Assembly (NCBI GenBank): GCA_028386065.3
Contig: JAKUCV010001864.1
Coordinates: 284,684-348,683, forward strand
DNA from: Turnera subulata
Lineage: Eukaryota; Streptophyta; Magnoliopsida; Malpighiales; Passifloraceae
DNA: 64,000 nucleotides
Direction of reading: 5' to 3'
The notes beneath the pieces are model-generated. The model was not told where the DNA came from. It was given only the letters and a program-made list of their open reading frames with translations, and did not search any database. Shown here one piece after another: positions 44,125-60,486 of this stretch. Each line of letters begins with the position of its first letter. Within the stretch, counting starts at the first letter, position 1. A program made the translations under genes and the position numbers.

Positions 44125-45410
44125 TGATGAGTAGTCTTTTATCCTGCTGAGAACAACTGGCTCAAGCTTATAAATAAGGCTCTTGGATCTGCTGCTTATA
44201 TTGCATTGCACTGATTGATTACTAATTTATTTTTTACCTTGGTTCTCTAGAGTGCAGAGCTCGAGACAATGCTGGTGGAACTATACTATTGACCAGCGAA
44301 TTTTAAAATTGATTTATTTCTTGGGTCACAGGAAAGGTTTTTGTGATGTCAACTGTTCCTAAAAGTTGGCAGGGCTCTTTTTATATATACTTGTTGTATA
44401 CGGGACAGTCCATGATAATGCTCCTGCACAATTTATGACGCTGAATTTGGAGTTTTGTTGATAAATTAAAATTTTCATATTGTTCTAGATTTGGTTGCAA
44501 GTATCCAACTAGGATCATGATTAATTAAATGAACAGTAGGCGCCAAGACAAGAAGCACAGCCACATGATCACACTCACGTTTGTGGCATCACTCGGCAGA
44601 TTCACTACGCAAAGAAGCTAAATCTGGGATATTATTGATCATATGATTCATCATTTCACTTTGTCCGATTTTGACTTCAATGACAATTTACAGCTATAAT
44701 GTCTTTTTGTTGTGGAAATTTCCCATGTGCCACATAGTACTGTAGCATTAGTGAAACGAACTTTGAGAAAAAAGGTTAACCTTAAGGAAGGTCACGGATT
44801 CGACATTCAGAGTCTTAGGGTATGTTGAAAATTTTGATAGAGAGATTCACCCACCATCATAATCAGGTGCCCTTAAATCTAGATTAATCAAGTTAAACTT
44901 TTGGGTGTAACGAATAGACAAAAAAAAGATCCACTTCTTGTAATACTATTCATGTAACCAGGTTCATAACATCTTAACATGATTTGATATGGCTCAGCTC
45001 AGGGCATTTCCATTAGGTCTATATTATAGGTTACGGTGCTCAAGTAAGTGGCATGAAAAAAAGTAGAGGTTTTAATCACTCCTACAGAGAAAAGAGCTTC
45101 TAATTCTGCTTTCTAATAGCACCAAGCCGAAAGGATGCCCCCGACAAAGTACACTCATGGGTTTCAAACAGCACTTGTTCATGTTACTTGATGGGACTTG
45201 CCATAGTAAAAACCTGTAAATGCTAATTTATTTTAATCAATAACCATAGAGGCCCCAGGCCCCTTTACTTTCCCTCGTGAGAATATTTCTTTCAGGCCTA
45301 TTTACATGCAGGCAGCATTACCAATGTTCCATTTGTTAAGCCCAATGTGTAATAACCATTGAGGCCCAATAGAGGGTCATCATCATTTGGGCCCTTCAGC
45401 TACGTAGCAA
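44125..45410. other. Intergenic between divergent genes
   Basis: Upstream DNA shared by the minus-strand dehydrogenase and the plus-strand SRPBCC gene. Several GGCCCA/TGGGCC words between 45250 and 45395 (AGGCCCCAGGCCCC, AAGCCCAATG, GAGGCCCAATAG, TTTGGGCCCTTC) probably belong to the promoter of the latter. Confidence 0.45.
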
Positions 45411-45470
45411 CCGCCAGGTCAGCACACCACGGCGGAGAGACCGCCAGGTCAGCACACCACGGCGGAGAGA
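45411..45470. repeat. Perfect tandem duplication of a 30 bp unit
   Basis: CCGCCAGGTCAGCACACCAC followed by GGCGGAGAGA occurs twice without a mismatch (45411-45440 and 45441-45470). Each unit contains an inverted pair (CCGCC ... GGCGG) able to form a hairpin. Located ~150-200 bp upstream of the SRPBCC start, inside the likely promoter or leader. Confidence 0.95.
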
Positions 45471-45615
45471 CAAAATGACAGACAAAGGGAAGGGAAGTGA
45501 GTTCGTGTCCTGTGTGGATCTGGTGTTTCTCTACTTTTGTGAACGTGAGCTGGTGACGATAATAGTTAAAGTACAATAGCCGATAACCGTATTTTGTACT
45601 TTGTTCAGCTTGAAC

Positions 45616-47388
45616 ATGTCTTCAACAACAGCAGTTGCCTTTGTGTCAACCCCAGCTTCTATTCGTCCCATAAGCACCAGCCACTTGTCTACCACCAAAA
45701 ACAGAATCGCAATCCCATCAGCCACAGCAAACGCCTTGTCGTCGCTGTCCATCAGTACACTGTTTTTCAGGGTCCAATATGGATCCTCCAGGAAGAGGCC
45801 TAGGTCTAGACCCTATACTTCTCCAGTCATGGAGTGGCAGGATTGCACGTAATGATACAGTCTATGCTCTTTCCTTCATTTGTTTGCTTTAACTCGGTTC
45901 CCTTTCCTTCTCCAGTCATGGGTTTTCACTGTTTACTTTGCAGGGTTAAGAGGGAAATCGATGTGCCTGTTTCGGTTGCTTATAACTGCTACTCTGATCG
46001 AGAATCAATTCCCCGTTGGATGCCCTTCATTTCGTCTGTTAAGGTGGGGCAAGGAACTAAATTGGGTGCGAAAAAGTTGCAATTGTTGATTACCAATTCT
46101 TGAAATGCCAATTACTATGTTGTATCCTTCATTACGGTTATTCTTGGTGAAATTGATGTCTGGTTCTGTTGGATAGATACTGGAAGACAAGCCTGACTTG
46201 TCGCGATGGACATTGAAGTACAAAGCATTTGGTCGAAATATTGAATTTTCATGGCTTGCCAGAAATATGCAGGTAAGAAACCTTTCTTTGAAACCTTTTT
46301 TGCTCAAGCTGTGCTATTTTATGTATAATGTTTGCCCTATAGCCTGTTGGCTCTGGTGGTCGATTTGTATAATGTCAGTATGCCTTCATTTACGCTTTGC
46401 TAAGGTTGTGTTATTCTTGCAGCCAACCCTTAATCAGAAAATTCATTGGAGATCTCTGGAAGGTCTGCCTAACAGGTAAGAGGAAAAGGCAAGTGCCTGA
46501 TAGTTTATATGATCGGGAGCTTGTAGTTAGTAACAATTAACTGACTGATTTGCTGATAGGAATAAGAATTCTCTGCTAAGGCTCTATATGATGAGAATAT
46601 GGATACTCCTACAGTGCTAGGACTACAATGATACTGCCTACCGTGGTAGGAATATGTAGTAAGTTAGAAAATCCTTATTATGATGTAAATATGGGGTCAG
46701 TTTAGTCGGCCTTTGTAGTTGTTACATATTTTGCCTTGTTATGCTTTTTTTTTTGTTTGGAAGTTGTGTGTGGAATCGATTTAAGAGTAGTATTTTAATT
46801 TCCAGATTGCGGTTAACATGTTCGTGAAGAAAAAAATAATTTTGAATGGTGCTACATATGCCTTTTAGTGCTTTACAACCATGCAGTCTCTTCCATTTGC
46901 CTCCCTGGAGAGCAGAGTTTAATTACAGGATTTCTTACATGGCAGAGGCGCAGTTCGATTCTTTCCTAAAGGCCCATCGTCTTGCGTAGTAGAAGTGAGC
47001 CTCATACACAATATTCAGATTGCTTCGTTGTTATTGTTTCCAACAAAAGTGATGGCATTTTTCACGTCACAATTTTAATGTTTGACCTGTCTCTTGTCTT
47101 TTTGGTTTCAGCTAACTGTATCATACGAAGTTCCCCAACTTTTGGTTCCAGTTGCATCAGTAAGCATGCTTTCATCTTCTTGGCTTTAATTTCTTGAAAC
47201 CGGACAATATTGCGGCGTCACCTGTTGTAAAGGTGAATCAATGAATGCATATTGTGATGATCAAACACTCTGTATGTAAGAATGCCACCTCTATTTTCTT
47301 ACAGGCATTGAAACCCTTTCTTGAGGGGTTACTCGAGCGTGGATTGGAAAGATTTGCAACATTTTCTAAAAGCTATTCCTCAAACTGA
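45616..47388 (+). CDS. Plastid SRPBCC (COQ10/START-like) lipid-binding protein
   Basis: Seven exons (45616-45848, 45944-46043, 46177-46272, 46423-46475, 46946-46994, 47112-47159, 47305-47388) give 220 residues. The first ~70 are Ser/Thr/Ala-rich with few acids, like a chloroplast transit peptide (MSSTTAVAFVSTPASIRPIS). The rest is a polyketide-cyclase/COQ10-like helix-grip domain: VKREIDVPVSVAYNCYSDRE and the family hallmark IPRWMPFISSVK, then the strand-rich SRWTLKYKAFGRNIEFSWLA, KIHWRSLEGLPNRGAVRF and VVELTVSYEVP, and the final helix ALKPFLEGLLERGLERFA. Such proteins bind a hydrophobic ligand (quinone, lipid or carotenoid-like); the ligand here is unknown. All introns are GT-AG. The start is the first ATG in frame. 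Confidence 0.85.
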
Positions 47389-48408
47389 ATTCCATTCTTT
47401 CCTTTGGGTAACTACAAACTGTTTCTAAAAGTTTGTCACCCATTTTTCTAACATGAAACGTTCTTTGAATAACATAACCTTCTTTCTTTTGCAGTGCCTG
47501 CTGTATAGATGAATGAAGAAGCTTTCCTTACTGATTCACTAAAAAGTGTATCATTACACATTTAATTTGGAAATATAGACCACTTTTGAAGTCTGTGAAG
47601 AGTTCTTCGTCCTTTGATGGCAATAGCTCTGAATAGAAAAACTGTGGTTTTACGAGTTTATTACGTTTCCCAGAAGCTAAAAAGTACTCATAGCCTTAAC
47701 AAACAGGACAACAGTGTTTCAGGTAGTTTCTTGTCTCGCTCTTACTAACGGAGGAGATGGCTGCCTGCCTGCCTTTGGCTTTCTCTGCCTGGGTTTCTTT
47801 TGATCAAGCATCCATCCATGATGGCCACCGGTATTCCAATCACCTTTGCCTCATAGAATTGCCCCTGAAGTCATTAACTTCAGTTTTAGGTTAGATTGGT
47901 TATGCCCTGAGTTTTAGTGTTAGGTTTCGTTTTGGTTTACTGAGCCCTTTAGTTTGCTCTTCCCCATATGTTTTACTTGTGTCGGGAAATAGAGTTGGTT
48001 TCTTCATAAAAACGGATAAGACAAGTTCTAAACAAGAGTAGCAAAACTTGGAGATGCATATTAGTATTTAGGGAAGAAAAGAAAGCTGATCTATATTCAA
48101 ATCGTACATACACATCATACATAAGGTATAACAAATGAGCACCTGACGCGGGTGTTAAACTAATCCACGGTGCACATGTTAGTCATATATAATACAACAA
48201 TTGAATCCCTCTTTACACCAGCACCACCCACCATCCACCAGCCTCTATGTACATCAGCCCAAACTCGATGGGTGCTGTTAAAAAAATCAACACCGCCAAA
48301 ACTGGTAGCTGCTTTTCTCTAGCAGAAACTGAAGCAGCCGGAAACAGATTATTCCCATTATTCCACCTGGAGGACATGCCTTATTTCTAAGAATTGCTAT
48401 ATACAGCA
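47389..48408. other. Spacer between convergent genes
   Basis: 3' UTR-like DNA of the SRPBCC gene (a possible further spliced 3' UTR exon begins after TCTTTTGCAG near 47494) and of the phosphatase gene. No coding region supported. Confidence 0.5.
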
Positions 48409-50774
48409 TCAACGGGTCGCACTGCCGTCCAACAAGTTCCTCAAGCTACATAATGCCTCTGCTGATAGGCTAAAGCACCTTTGCCTTCGTTGCCTGGGTG
48501 GTGATGATTCCCGATATTCAGGTGAAGAAAAGCAGACAATAATCACTGTAAGATTGTCAAAGGTGTTAAGGCGCAAGGCCTCCATGACAAGGTCTCTTGC
48601 ACACTGCTCTGGGTCATCGTGCCTGCGCAGACCACGACGAACAAGGTTTACTGCATGCTGACTCGACATAACATCCCAGATTCCATCACAGCCAATAATG
48701 AGGAATTCATCATCCTCTGTTAAAACCACCTGTTGGAACTCTGGTTCTGCAATGAGAGGTGAAGCAGAACCACCACGAGGCAACTTCATATCCCAATCTC
48801 CTAGGGCTCGTGAAACTGATAAAACACCATTGAGATACCCATCATCAACAAAGCCACCCAATTCTTCAACCCTCCTCTTCTCTGATGGATAAATAGGTCT
48901 ATGATCTTGAGACATGTCTACAGCTTCACCTTTACGGCAGAGAACTGCTCGACAATCTCCAGCATTGGCCACCATTAACAATCTGGAAGAAGACACCAAA
49001 GATCAGTATGCTTAAAAAACAGGGTACCGGACACCATAAACCACCAAAAAGATACCAGCGACTTGGAGACAAATACTATGTTAGCAAGTTCTTAGTCTGG
49101 CAAATCTGCTGGACATATTACGAAGAAAAACCAAGACAGCCGCCTAGGGCAATACAGTAAACATGAATTATGCAGTGGGTCGATTGAATAAATTAGGAAG
49201 ACGGACAAACAACTGCTGGTTCAGCTTATCCTAAGTTCTAAAAGAGTAGTGATGGACAGACAGGAGACGTTCACGTACCAAGAGAACGGAGGATTCACAG
49301 GGACAGGTCAAAGTCACTGAGAAATAAGCTTTGTTATTACTTGCTATAAATGCCAGAATTAAAAGGATAATAAGTAGGCCTAATTAAGGGAGTCAGTCAT
49401 CCATATAACCATGAGAAGAATAGAAGATGAATGGTATTTAAAGAGCATGAAATATACCTCCCAAATACAAAAGCAGCAAGCGCAGTCGTCCCTGAAGAAC
49501 TGCTCACATTGCAGTCATCTGCCAAAGCTAGGTCGGCCAGAAGAAAGGCTTTGCGGAGAGTGTTCTCAACCTCTTCCAAGAAAATCTTGTCAGCTTCAGA
49601 AGACTGAGGAAACTTAACATCTTCAAAAAAGAGTCTTCTAGCATTTTTCCGAATATAAGCTGCCGCTTCTGGTCCTCCATGACCATCAAAAACCTGCAAG
49701 TATATCCAATCTCAGTTAATGCAAAACACCCAGCAAAAGCTAATTAATATCGCAGCCATGAGGTGGAAAAAAACAATTACCCCATAAAATGCGCTAGGAG
49801 CAGGAAACTGAAACGGCGAGCCCAGGTATGTCGACAGATCATCTATCCTTATGTGCTCGTCCTCCATGTATCTTCGCGGCCCAATGTCAGCAAAGCTACC
49901 AGAACGGAGGCTTGGAACAAATTGCAGGATAGCAGACTCAATCGCTGCATCCGCAACTTTTTCTACAGATTTAACATCCTACATAATCACAGAAATCAGA
50001 TTGTAAATTTCCAAATACTGGCTCAAACAAAAGAAATTCTATGCTTATTCTAAGCTTTTTTGCTAGACGATGTAACCCACAACTGGCAGAGTCGAAGAGA
50101 AAGTACTGTTTTTCTTCGCTGCTCATTTCCTAGATGATGAAACAAACTAACAGCTGACAGAGTCAATAAATGTTACCGTTTCTATTCTTAGCCCTTTTCC
50201 TAGATGATGAATAAACCCAGTCTAACACCAAAATTCATTTGAGCTGATAACCAACAAAATTAGGCACATACACCTACCACAACCTACAACAAAAAGAACT
50301 CAAATTTACAAAAAAGATTGGGTTTTGTTTACAGTTATCACCGAGCAAAAGTGTTTCAACGCTACTAAAGTTCCTTTTTCAACTTAAATCCTTACTGAAC
50401 TTCTCATGTAAACGATCAAAAAGTTCAACAACTAAACCCAAGATCCTCAAATTCAAAAACCCACATCCTAAAACAACCCATATCACATAATCGGTTGAAA
50501 ATGCTCAAACCAAGCTTAAAAAAAAAGCAAAAACTCTTCAACGATCAAGAGAAGAAAAACAACTTACGGTGGGCGAGGGGGAGGACAAATCAGGGGAGAC
50601 GGTCTCCGATACGCGAACATGAGTCAACCGCCTGGGCGAAGACGAGATGGTAGCAGCAACAACCTCCTCCTGGACGGCGCCGCCGCCGCCGCTGCTAGCT
50701 CTCCCGAAGAACTGAACGTCCAGCACCACCGGCACGCTCTGTTGGCAACACACAACCTCTGCTTCCGCAACCAT
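48409..50774 (-). CDS. Protein phosphatase 2C, DBP1/PP2C27-like
   Basis: A Mg/Mn-dependent Ser/Thr phosphatase of 404 residues. Four exons: 50774-50568, 49978-49781, 49693-49458, 48982-48409. Conserved PP2C motifs in order: [12 protein letters not shown] (100-111), FYGVFDGHGG (133-142, split by intron 2, with metal-binding Asp138), [17 protein letters not shown] (218-228), DHRP (240-243), [12 protein letters not shown] (266-277), GCDGIWD (311-317) and DNLTVIIV. The short Ser-rich N-terminus and the C-terminal [20 protein letters not shown] resemble the DBP1/PP2C27 subgroup, which includes a tobacco DNA-binding phosphatase; whether this protein binds DNA is not visible. All metal ligands are present. 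The start is the first ATG before a conserved acidic stretch; an upstream frame without ATG extends it. Confidence 0.92.
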
Positions 50775-53300
50775 ACTTTCATTTACCAAACCCACAACAC
50801 AAGCTTTACTTAACAAACCCACAACTTGATATCCTTCAAAATCAATCTCTCTCCTAGTCTCTTCTCTTCTCTCCTTCTCTGTTCTTTTCTTGTTCTTTCT
50901 AGTTGGTTTAAGTTGTGAAAAGGGGATTAAGGGAATTAAATTATCTGATTATAATGTCGGCTTTGTGTTAGTTGAAGTGATCAAAACTTTGGGGACGGTG
51001 GGCGTGGAATGGGTTATATAGAGATCAGCTTCGGGAGGGGAGGAGACCGGTAACCGGTAGCTACAGGTAAAGGTAGTTCGGTTTGTGGCGGGCACGTGTC
51101 AGTCTTTGTTAGAAACCCGTATGATTAATAACGAGTGGCCGTTGATCTCACACGGCAAATGGAAGGAGGGGTTGGCTTGCTGGACACGTGAGTGTTGTTT
51201 GGTCGACGCGCGTCCCTTGGGTTGTACCAAAAGGGAGTATTTACATCTGTTAAATTACCTAATCATCCTTCCTACTTCTTCTTCTCGTATCTCTATCTCC
51301 CTTCCTTTCCTTGTGTGCATTAGCTGTCGCGTTGACCTTTCTTGGATTCCTGGTTTTGGTTTTGGTTTTGGTTTTGGGTCGTCGCCGCGTCATTTCCTCG
51401 AGGGGATTTTTTTTTTTCAATTTCTTTTTTGAAGCTTCCTCTCTTGTTTTCTTTCTACCAAAAAAAGATCATTCTTTAAAAAAAGAAAAAAGAACAACTG
51501 AGTGGAGATTTCTTTACCAATTGTCTTATTGCAAGGACAATGGTTGCATAGAGATTTGAGAAGCTTCCTGACTCCGTAGGATTTTTTTTTTTTGAGGAAT
51601 AACTCCGTAGGATATTGCTTTTTTACAATTTGGTGCCATATATTAATCCGATGAAATTAAAAAAAAAATTAACAATTTTAAAGGTTTGATTTGGGAAATT
51701 CGAGTTTAATACTTTAATTGGTAAGACAATTGAAGATATTAATTTTTTATTATCAAATTATTAAAGCCTATCAAAAAAATGTTCATAATCACATTTTCAC
51801 GGATCTTATATTTACTAAAATATCAATTGCTGTATGATAAAAATAAAAATAAAGATGAAAACGATCAGATGTTGTTCGTGGCTTCGTGTCCAAAGCACAC
51901 ATTGCGGTCACAAATAACATCCAACAACACCATTTTTGTCGCATTTACTGTGAGGCCATCGTGGTATAACAGAAAATCCAGTAAATAAGTTTTTTTTCCT
52001 TCCATAACCAAGAACACTGAACCATATGTGAAACTAAACCAATATAATTTATGAAAAAAAGATGAAGTACGATCGGAAATCTATAAGATAAGTTCCAATG
52101 TTTAATAAGCAACCCACATCAAAATAAAAAAGAAAAAAAAAAGAAGAAGAAGAAGCAATCAACATAACAATTTCAGAAAAAAAAAAGAAAAAAAAGTTCC
52201 AAAAAATATAGATTACTTGCATAAAAAAAAAAGAGAAAAGAAATCAGATTAGCACAAACTATTTTGTGGTGTCCACGCGGCTGGAGGGAGAACCGGCTAC
52301 GTCGTACCAGGTGGGGTCAACAGCTCAAAAAAATATGGTCGGGGCTGCGTTTTGCGGGTCTATTGATTTGGTTTGCTGGAGAAAAAAAAAACAAAAAAAG
52401 GGGGAAGGAAAGGAGAGGCCTGATTTTAGTTGGGCCATGGGTGTGTCCAATAATTTGCATCCTTCCAATATGGACGTGTTTCTTCAGTCTTATTTTATCT
52501 TTCTTTTTATGGGCCGCATCCCTCCTAGGCTAAAAAGCGGAGGAGAATATTCGGCTTTTTCTATTGATCTAAAATATTAAATACTAGTATTCCTATTCCA
52601 CTCTCCAATAAGACGCAAAAAATAAATAATTTTATAACCATAAACAGCCCAAACATAATTGAAAAAAGCTGGCGGAAGTGGGTTTGGCAGTCCAACTAGT
52701 CAACCACTCACTTGCAAATAGCAGTACTAATACTATAGCACAATTGATCCATAGTAACTTTTTATCATTTGGTTTAGCGTTAGGGTGCTCTTCTTTATTT
52801 TCAAATGGATAATCTCAATTGTTCTAATGTTTTCATCACTATTTTTTTAAGAAAAAAAAAAACACCTAATCCCTTCCTTTTTGTCATGCTTATCCACCCT
52901 CTACACGGACCCATGAGATTCTAAGATCCAAAATCGATGAACAACGAGTCATTGGTGCAATTCTAGATTCTGCTTAGCTAAAGTAGCATTTCGGCTTCTG
53001 TCCCTGGCCTCTAGTTATGCCAACACATACAATCTAATGCCGAAAGATCTCCATGTGAGATTTAATATTGGTCATTAGATTTAGTACACTAAGGAAAAAA
53101 AAAGGTAAATCACAATTAGGTACACAACAATTCGGTTCAAATCTAGATTAGTCCCGAAAAAATCAATATGCTTGGTGGGAAATTAGAAAAATGGAAAAAG
53201 GAAAATAAAAGGAAAAAACGGGGAGGACACATGGTATCTTAAACGGAGGCTTCGTTACTATCAAATCATGCTTCTAGACTTGTAAACCCACCTATTCATC
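50775..53300. other. Gene-free, AT-rich
   Basis: Phosphatase promoter region (to ~51050), then spacer. A (GGTTTT)n microsatellite lies at 51353-51378, and long A-rich tracts at 52120-52230. Open frames at 51085-51432 and 52264-52580 have no domain and low-complexity composition. No transposon ends found. Confidence 0.5.
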
Positions 53301-56200
53301 ATACATTATTAAACAAATGTTGAATTTGCAGTTTTGGAAGGTTGATTCACATTCACATTAGCACCCATTTACGATCAACAATTATTTTATTGTCTTATTT
53401 TATGTATATAACGTAAGAGTACAGAGGTCAGCCAATTATTTAGTTGTCCTTTGTTCAGGAATGACGATGGCAATAAAAATGTGACATACCTGTTAGGTAA
53501 GATGGATGATGCGTCGTGTACTTTGGCCGACATGTTTCGATTATTAGTTTGATAGGTAGTAAAAATTATAAAGAATGTCAATGTGGAACACGTTGCTGCA
53601 GAGTTTATTGCATCTTCGTTTACATGCTTCCAGATGGATACAGAAAGTAAAAAAGACATAGAAATGAAGAAGCGTGTGAACATGTATTTTAAAAAAAAAA
53701 AGGAATTTCCTCGCTTGTGTATAATCTCCATAGTCGGCAAAATAAGTGATCTCCTAGCTCCGGAATAATTATTTATTGAATAAAATAGAAAAAAATGACG
53801 ACTTCACTGTTCCAATTTTTAGTCAATTGCCTTTCATTTCCTGTTATTTTCTCTCTGTTCATAGTTAATTAATCCATTGTTTGTTGACTTTCAATCTTTC
53901 ATATTGCGATTTTGTAAATATTTAACAAAATACTTGCCGAGTAGTTTATTGTGCATCATTTTTATAGTTTCCGTTATATAAACTACTACATAGCAAAATT
54001 AAAGATGGCAAATTAGGAAGAGTTGATCTCCAATATACACATAGAGTCAAGTTAGGATTCCAGTTTCAAGCGACAAAAAGGTTTATTTCTTTCATAATTG
54101 CGGAGCAATTTCACTTAATAGATTAATAATCAAAGAGTGTGACCGTCTTTTGTTATTATGGGAAACGGTGGGTGGTTCTATCATTGTCCATGAGGTTGGG
54201 CCTCCTAAAGCCGGTATAACAAACGGAGCCTGCAAGTGAAGGCTTCGGCTTGAGATCATTGGTCTGCTAAATTGGGCCTCTATAACACTAAAAGGAAGGA
54301 GATTACAAGTAGTTACTATTGGGCCTCCTTAACCTAGGCTTAAGGTAGAAGACTACAATGTCTTGTTAAAAGCAAATGCAAACAAGCCCCCCAATGCTTT
54401 AAACAAAAAAATGAGAAATCTCTTCAGACAAAAAAAAAAAAAAAGGAAGAAGAAGAGAAATCTCTAAATAAATAAGAGCAAGGAAAATTCCAGCTGCTCC
54501 TTATAACTGGTAATGGGGCGTCTGTTCAACAAACTTCAACATTTTATTCTTTTTCCTCTAATTTCTTTTCCTCCCATGCGCTTTATTGGATAAAAGAATA
54601 ATATATGGTGACAGAAGAATCAAAACATGCATAACATTTGACAATCCAAGTAGCCCGGATCCACATTGCCAATCACATTTTCCTAGTGTTTATAATTATA
54701 ATAACAATACTTTAATGCAGCCAAACCCTTCATAGATTTTTAAAGATAAAAAATCTAAAGCATTTTTTCTAATTTTAATAACTCCACACAGTGGCAAGGT
54801 ACATGATAACCAATTCAACTCCATGTACGATTAAATTTCCATGCTGCCTGGCTGGGAATTAAACACGAATTGCCTAATTACTTCCAAATGTAGACTAATA
54901 ATTAATCTTTGAATTCAATCAACCTCCCTAGCCGTCAGAATTTTTATTCTTCGAGTTTACTAGTAGTATCAGAATTGAAGAATAGATTTTCCCTGGTTTT
55001 GAGTAATAGTCGTGTTATGTGGGTGCTGACTTTAATACTACTACTACCATTTTCTCATTGTTTTTAAAGAAGATTAATTCAAAGTATGGGGTCCCTTATA
55101 AATTAGCCTTTTAAAGTTTCAAACAGACAATGATGTCTTCAACCATAGGCTCTCTTCTTTCTATTTTATCTTCACCTTTTCCATGTTTCCTTTGGATAGC
55201 AGTGAATTTTTCCTTGTTATGCATATCTTGCTTTATTCTCCCAACAATGCTGTTTCTTCATCTTTATCCACTTCCACGTGGCGCGAATCAAAGGGATGGC
55301 AGTACTTTATTAGTTTGCCCTCGAGATGGGTAGATATAACATGTGACATAGGCTTAGGACTTGCTTTATTCTCACTCCCCATCACTGCAAATTGCAATTC
55401 TAGAATAAAAAAATTGCAATCCTACAAAAAACTGATTTTTAATTGTTCGTATTGTACTTTCATTTTACACTAATAAATAGAAACTCAAAAAATCAGGAAT
55501 AAATCTTGAAATTTCTAATTTCAAAGGGGAATAATTTTTTTTTTATTTTTTTCCCTTATTCCTCAAGCCTGAGAGGGAATAATTCTATTCAAAGAGACGT
55601 TGAACTACAAACGAGAAAATAGCCAAATTTCTCTGACCACTACATTTTTCAATTATTTTAAGAACAACTAATTAAAGGTTGTTATGGTCATTCTGGAAAG
55701 TCATTACTCCAACAACTAAACTAACCGCGTTCTTAATTAAACGTGGCAGCTTTGGAATCTAACAGCCATTATTGTGGTCAACAGAGTGTGGCTGTGCCTT
55801 TAATTACTCTATTGGGGGTTAAACAAATCACAAATTAAGAGAGCACCACACTCCCCAAAATTTCATCACGCGAGGGAACACCAAAAATTACCAAAACCCA
55901 TAATCCACTGCATCCTAGGAACACACGAAAACCAAAGCCACCCTTGAAAATTGTTACTAGCTGACTGTAAGGGTAGAAGTGGAACAACATGGGATCATCA
56001 TTTACCCTCCATACCATAAATTCCACTTCCCATCTCTTGTGTCCTTTAGCGGTAATAATAACAATAATTTGGCGTGTGCTCTGGTCCTCCTCCTGGGTGT
56101 GTCATTAGTTTTATTCAAAGGGGACAAGAAAAACTTTGAAAGTGGAAGAGTGGGGGCCACCTAAAAAATTGGGGTTGAACGGTCAAAAAGAAGGAAAGTG
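53301..56200. other. Gene-free, AT-rich
   Basis: Continuation of the spacer towards the kinase gene. No open frame, tRNA or clear repeat is supportable. Confidence 0.5.
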
Positions 56201-56279
56201 AAAGATATTAAAGAAAAGGGAGAAAAAAAAACAAAAAATTAAACACACAGCACAAAACATAAATGTTTGGGCTCTTGTG

Positions 56280-57533
56280 TTTGTGTTGACTGTCTTCTTC
56301 TTCTTCTCCTTTCTTCTTCTTCTCTCTCTCACCACCATCACCAACAAATACCACATTAACTAATCCGAAGAAAACTACTACATACATAAACAACTCTGTC
56401 CTAAACCACTTCCTTCTCTCTCTCACACACCACCACCCACATAGAGAGATATACTTTAAACAAAAGTTATAAACCAAACTCAAAGAACAGCTCATTGTTA
56501 TACTAATACCATTTCTGGTAAAGATTCGTTCTTTTTTTTTAACCCGGTCATGATGACTACTCCTCCTCTCATATTCCTCCGTTTCTACAGTTTGTTCAAC
56601 TGATCTGCAACTGTAGGTTATTCTTCCTTGCAATCTTTTGTGTTGTGTTCCTTTGTTTTAAAGAGTTTCTAAGCTTATTTTGGCTATGAAGTTGGATGGT
56701 TTTGTGTTTTTTTTTTTTGGTATCTGGGTAAGATTAGTTTTAGTACTACTATGGCTTCGTTGCTTGTTTGATCTGTGTATCTAGACTCTGGTCTTTTGTT
56801 TGTTTGAAGTCATACTGTGATTTTATATGACATGGCAAAGAGGCAGTACCTGAAATTGAACTGAAACAGGGACGACGGTTTCGGGTTGTTTAGTTGTGTC
56901 TAAAGCTGTTCGAGATGCTTATATGTGTCTGTGCGTGGCACTCCAATTTTCTTGCATCCTCAGTTTCGTAAGAAATTAATGGAGCATGTGACAAAAGAGG
57001 AAGGGTGATTCTTTTTACCTGGGTTAGCTTTTGTCAGTTCCTATATGGAAGACCAAAAAAGAAAAGACATCGAGGTGTCTTGGTGGGAATATGGCTCATG
57101 TCAGTTTGGTTTTTTTGCTTTTAAGTTATGTTTACTTCATTTATGGCTCCACTTTTAATGACAGTCTACGGTTTGACATAAAGTTAGATGCATAATTGGA
57201 GTAGTTCAGGTAAATCTTAATATTGATCTGATTATGGTCAATATTAAGCAGACGATTTGTTTGCTTTGGTATTGTTTGTAGAAGTAGAGGACTTCTCAAC
57301 TAATAGGGGAAGGTCGACATTCTTTTACATGTGGAAGATTTTCATCTAAATGTAGTTTCGCAGCTGCATTAATGGAAGGGATCTGCATGTGTATTACCTT
57401 AAACATATTAATTTCCTTTTATTACTCATGCTTAGTGATTAAATGTGATGATATATATGCAGGCAAGGTACTGAGTCGTTTCAAGTTAGGAAGGTGAATT
57501 TGCTAGGAGATCTTGATTTGCTTCTTTTGAGAA
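56280..57533 (+). promoter_or_regulatory. Kinase gene 5' leader with probable leader intron
   Basis: A pyrimidine-rich stretch (CTTCTTCTTCTTCTCC, CTCTCTCACACACC) at 56285-56450 looks like a plant transcript leader. A good acceptor (ATATATATGCAG) at 57451-57462 sits ~70 bp before the start codon and has no coding exon before it, so the leader is probably split. A plausible donor is AACTGTAG|GTTATTC at 56617. The exact 5' end is not known. Confidence 0.5.

Positions 57534-60486
<2,953 letters not shown>

Noticed and set aside
52264..52580. Overlapping plus-strand frames of 89 and 104 codons
   Set aside because: Contain A-run-encoded Lys tracts and no domain; two overlapping frames in an AT-rich spacer are expected by chance.
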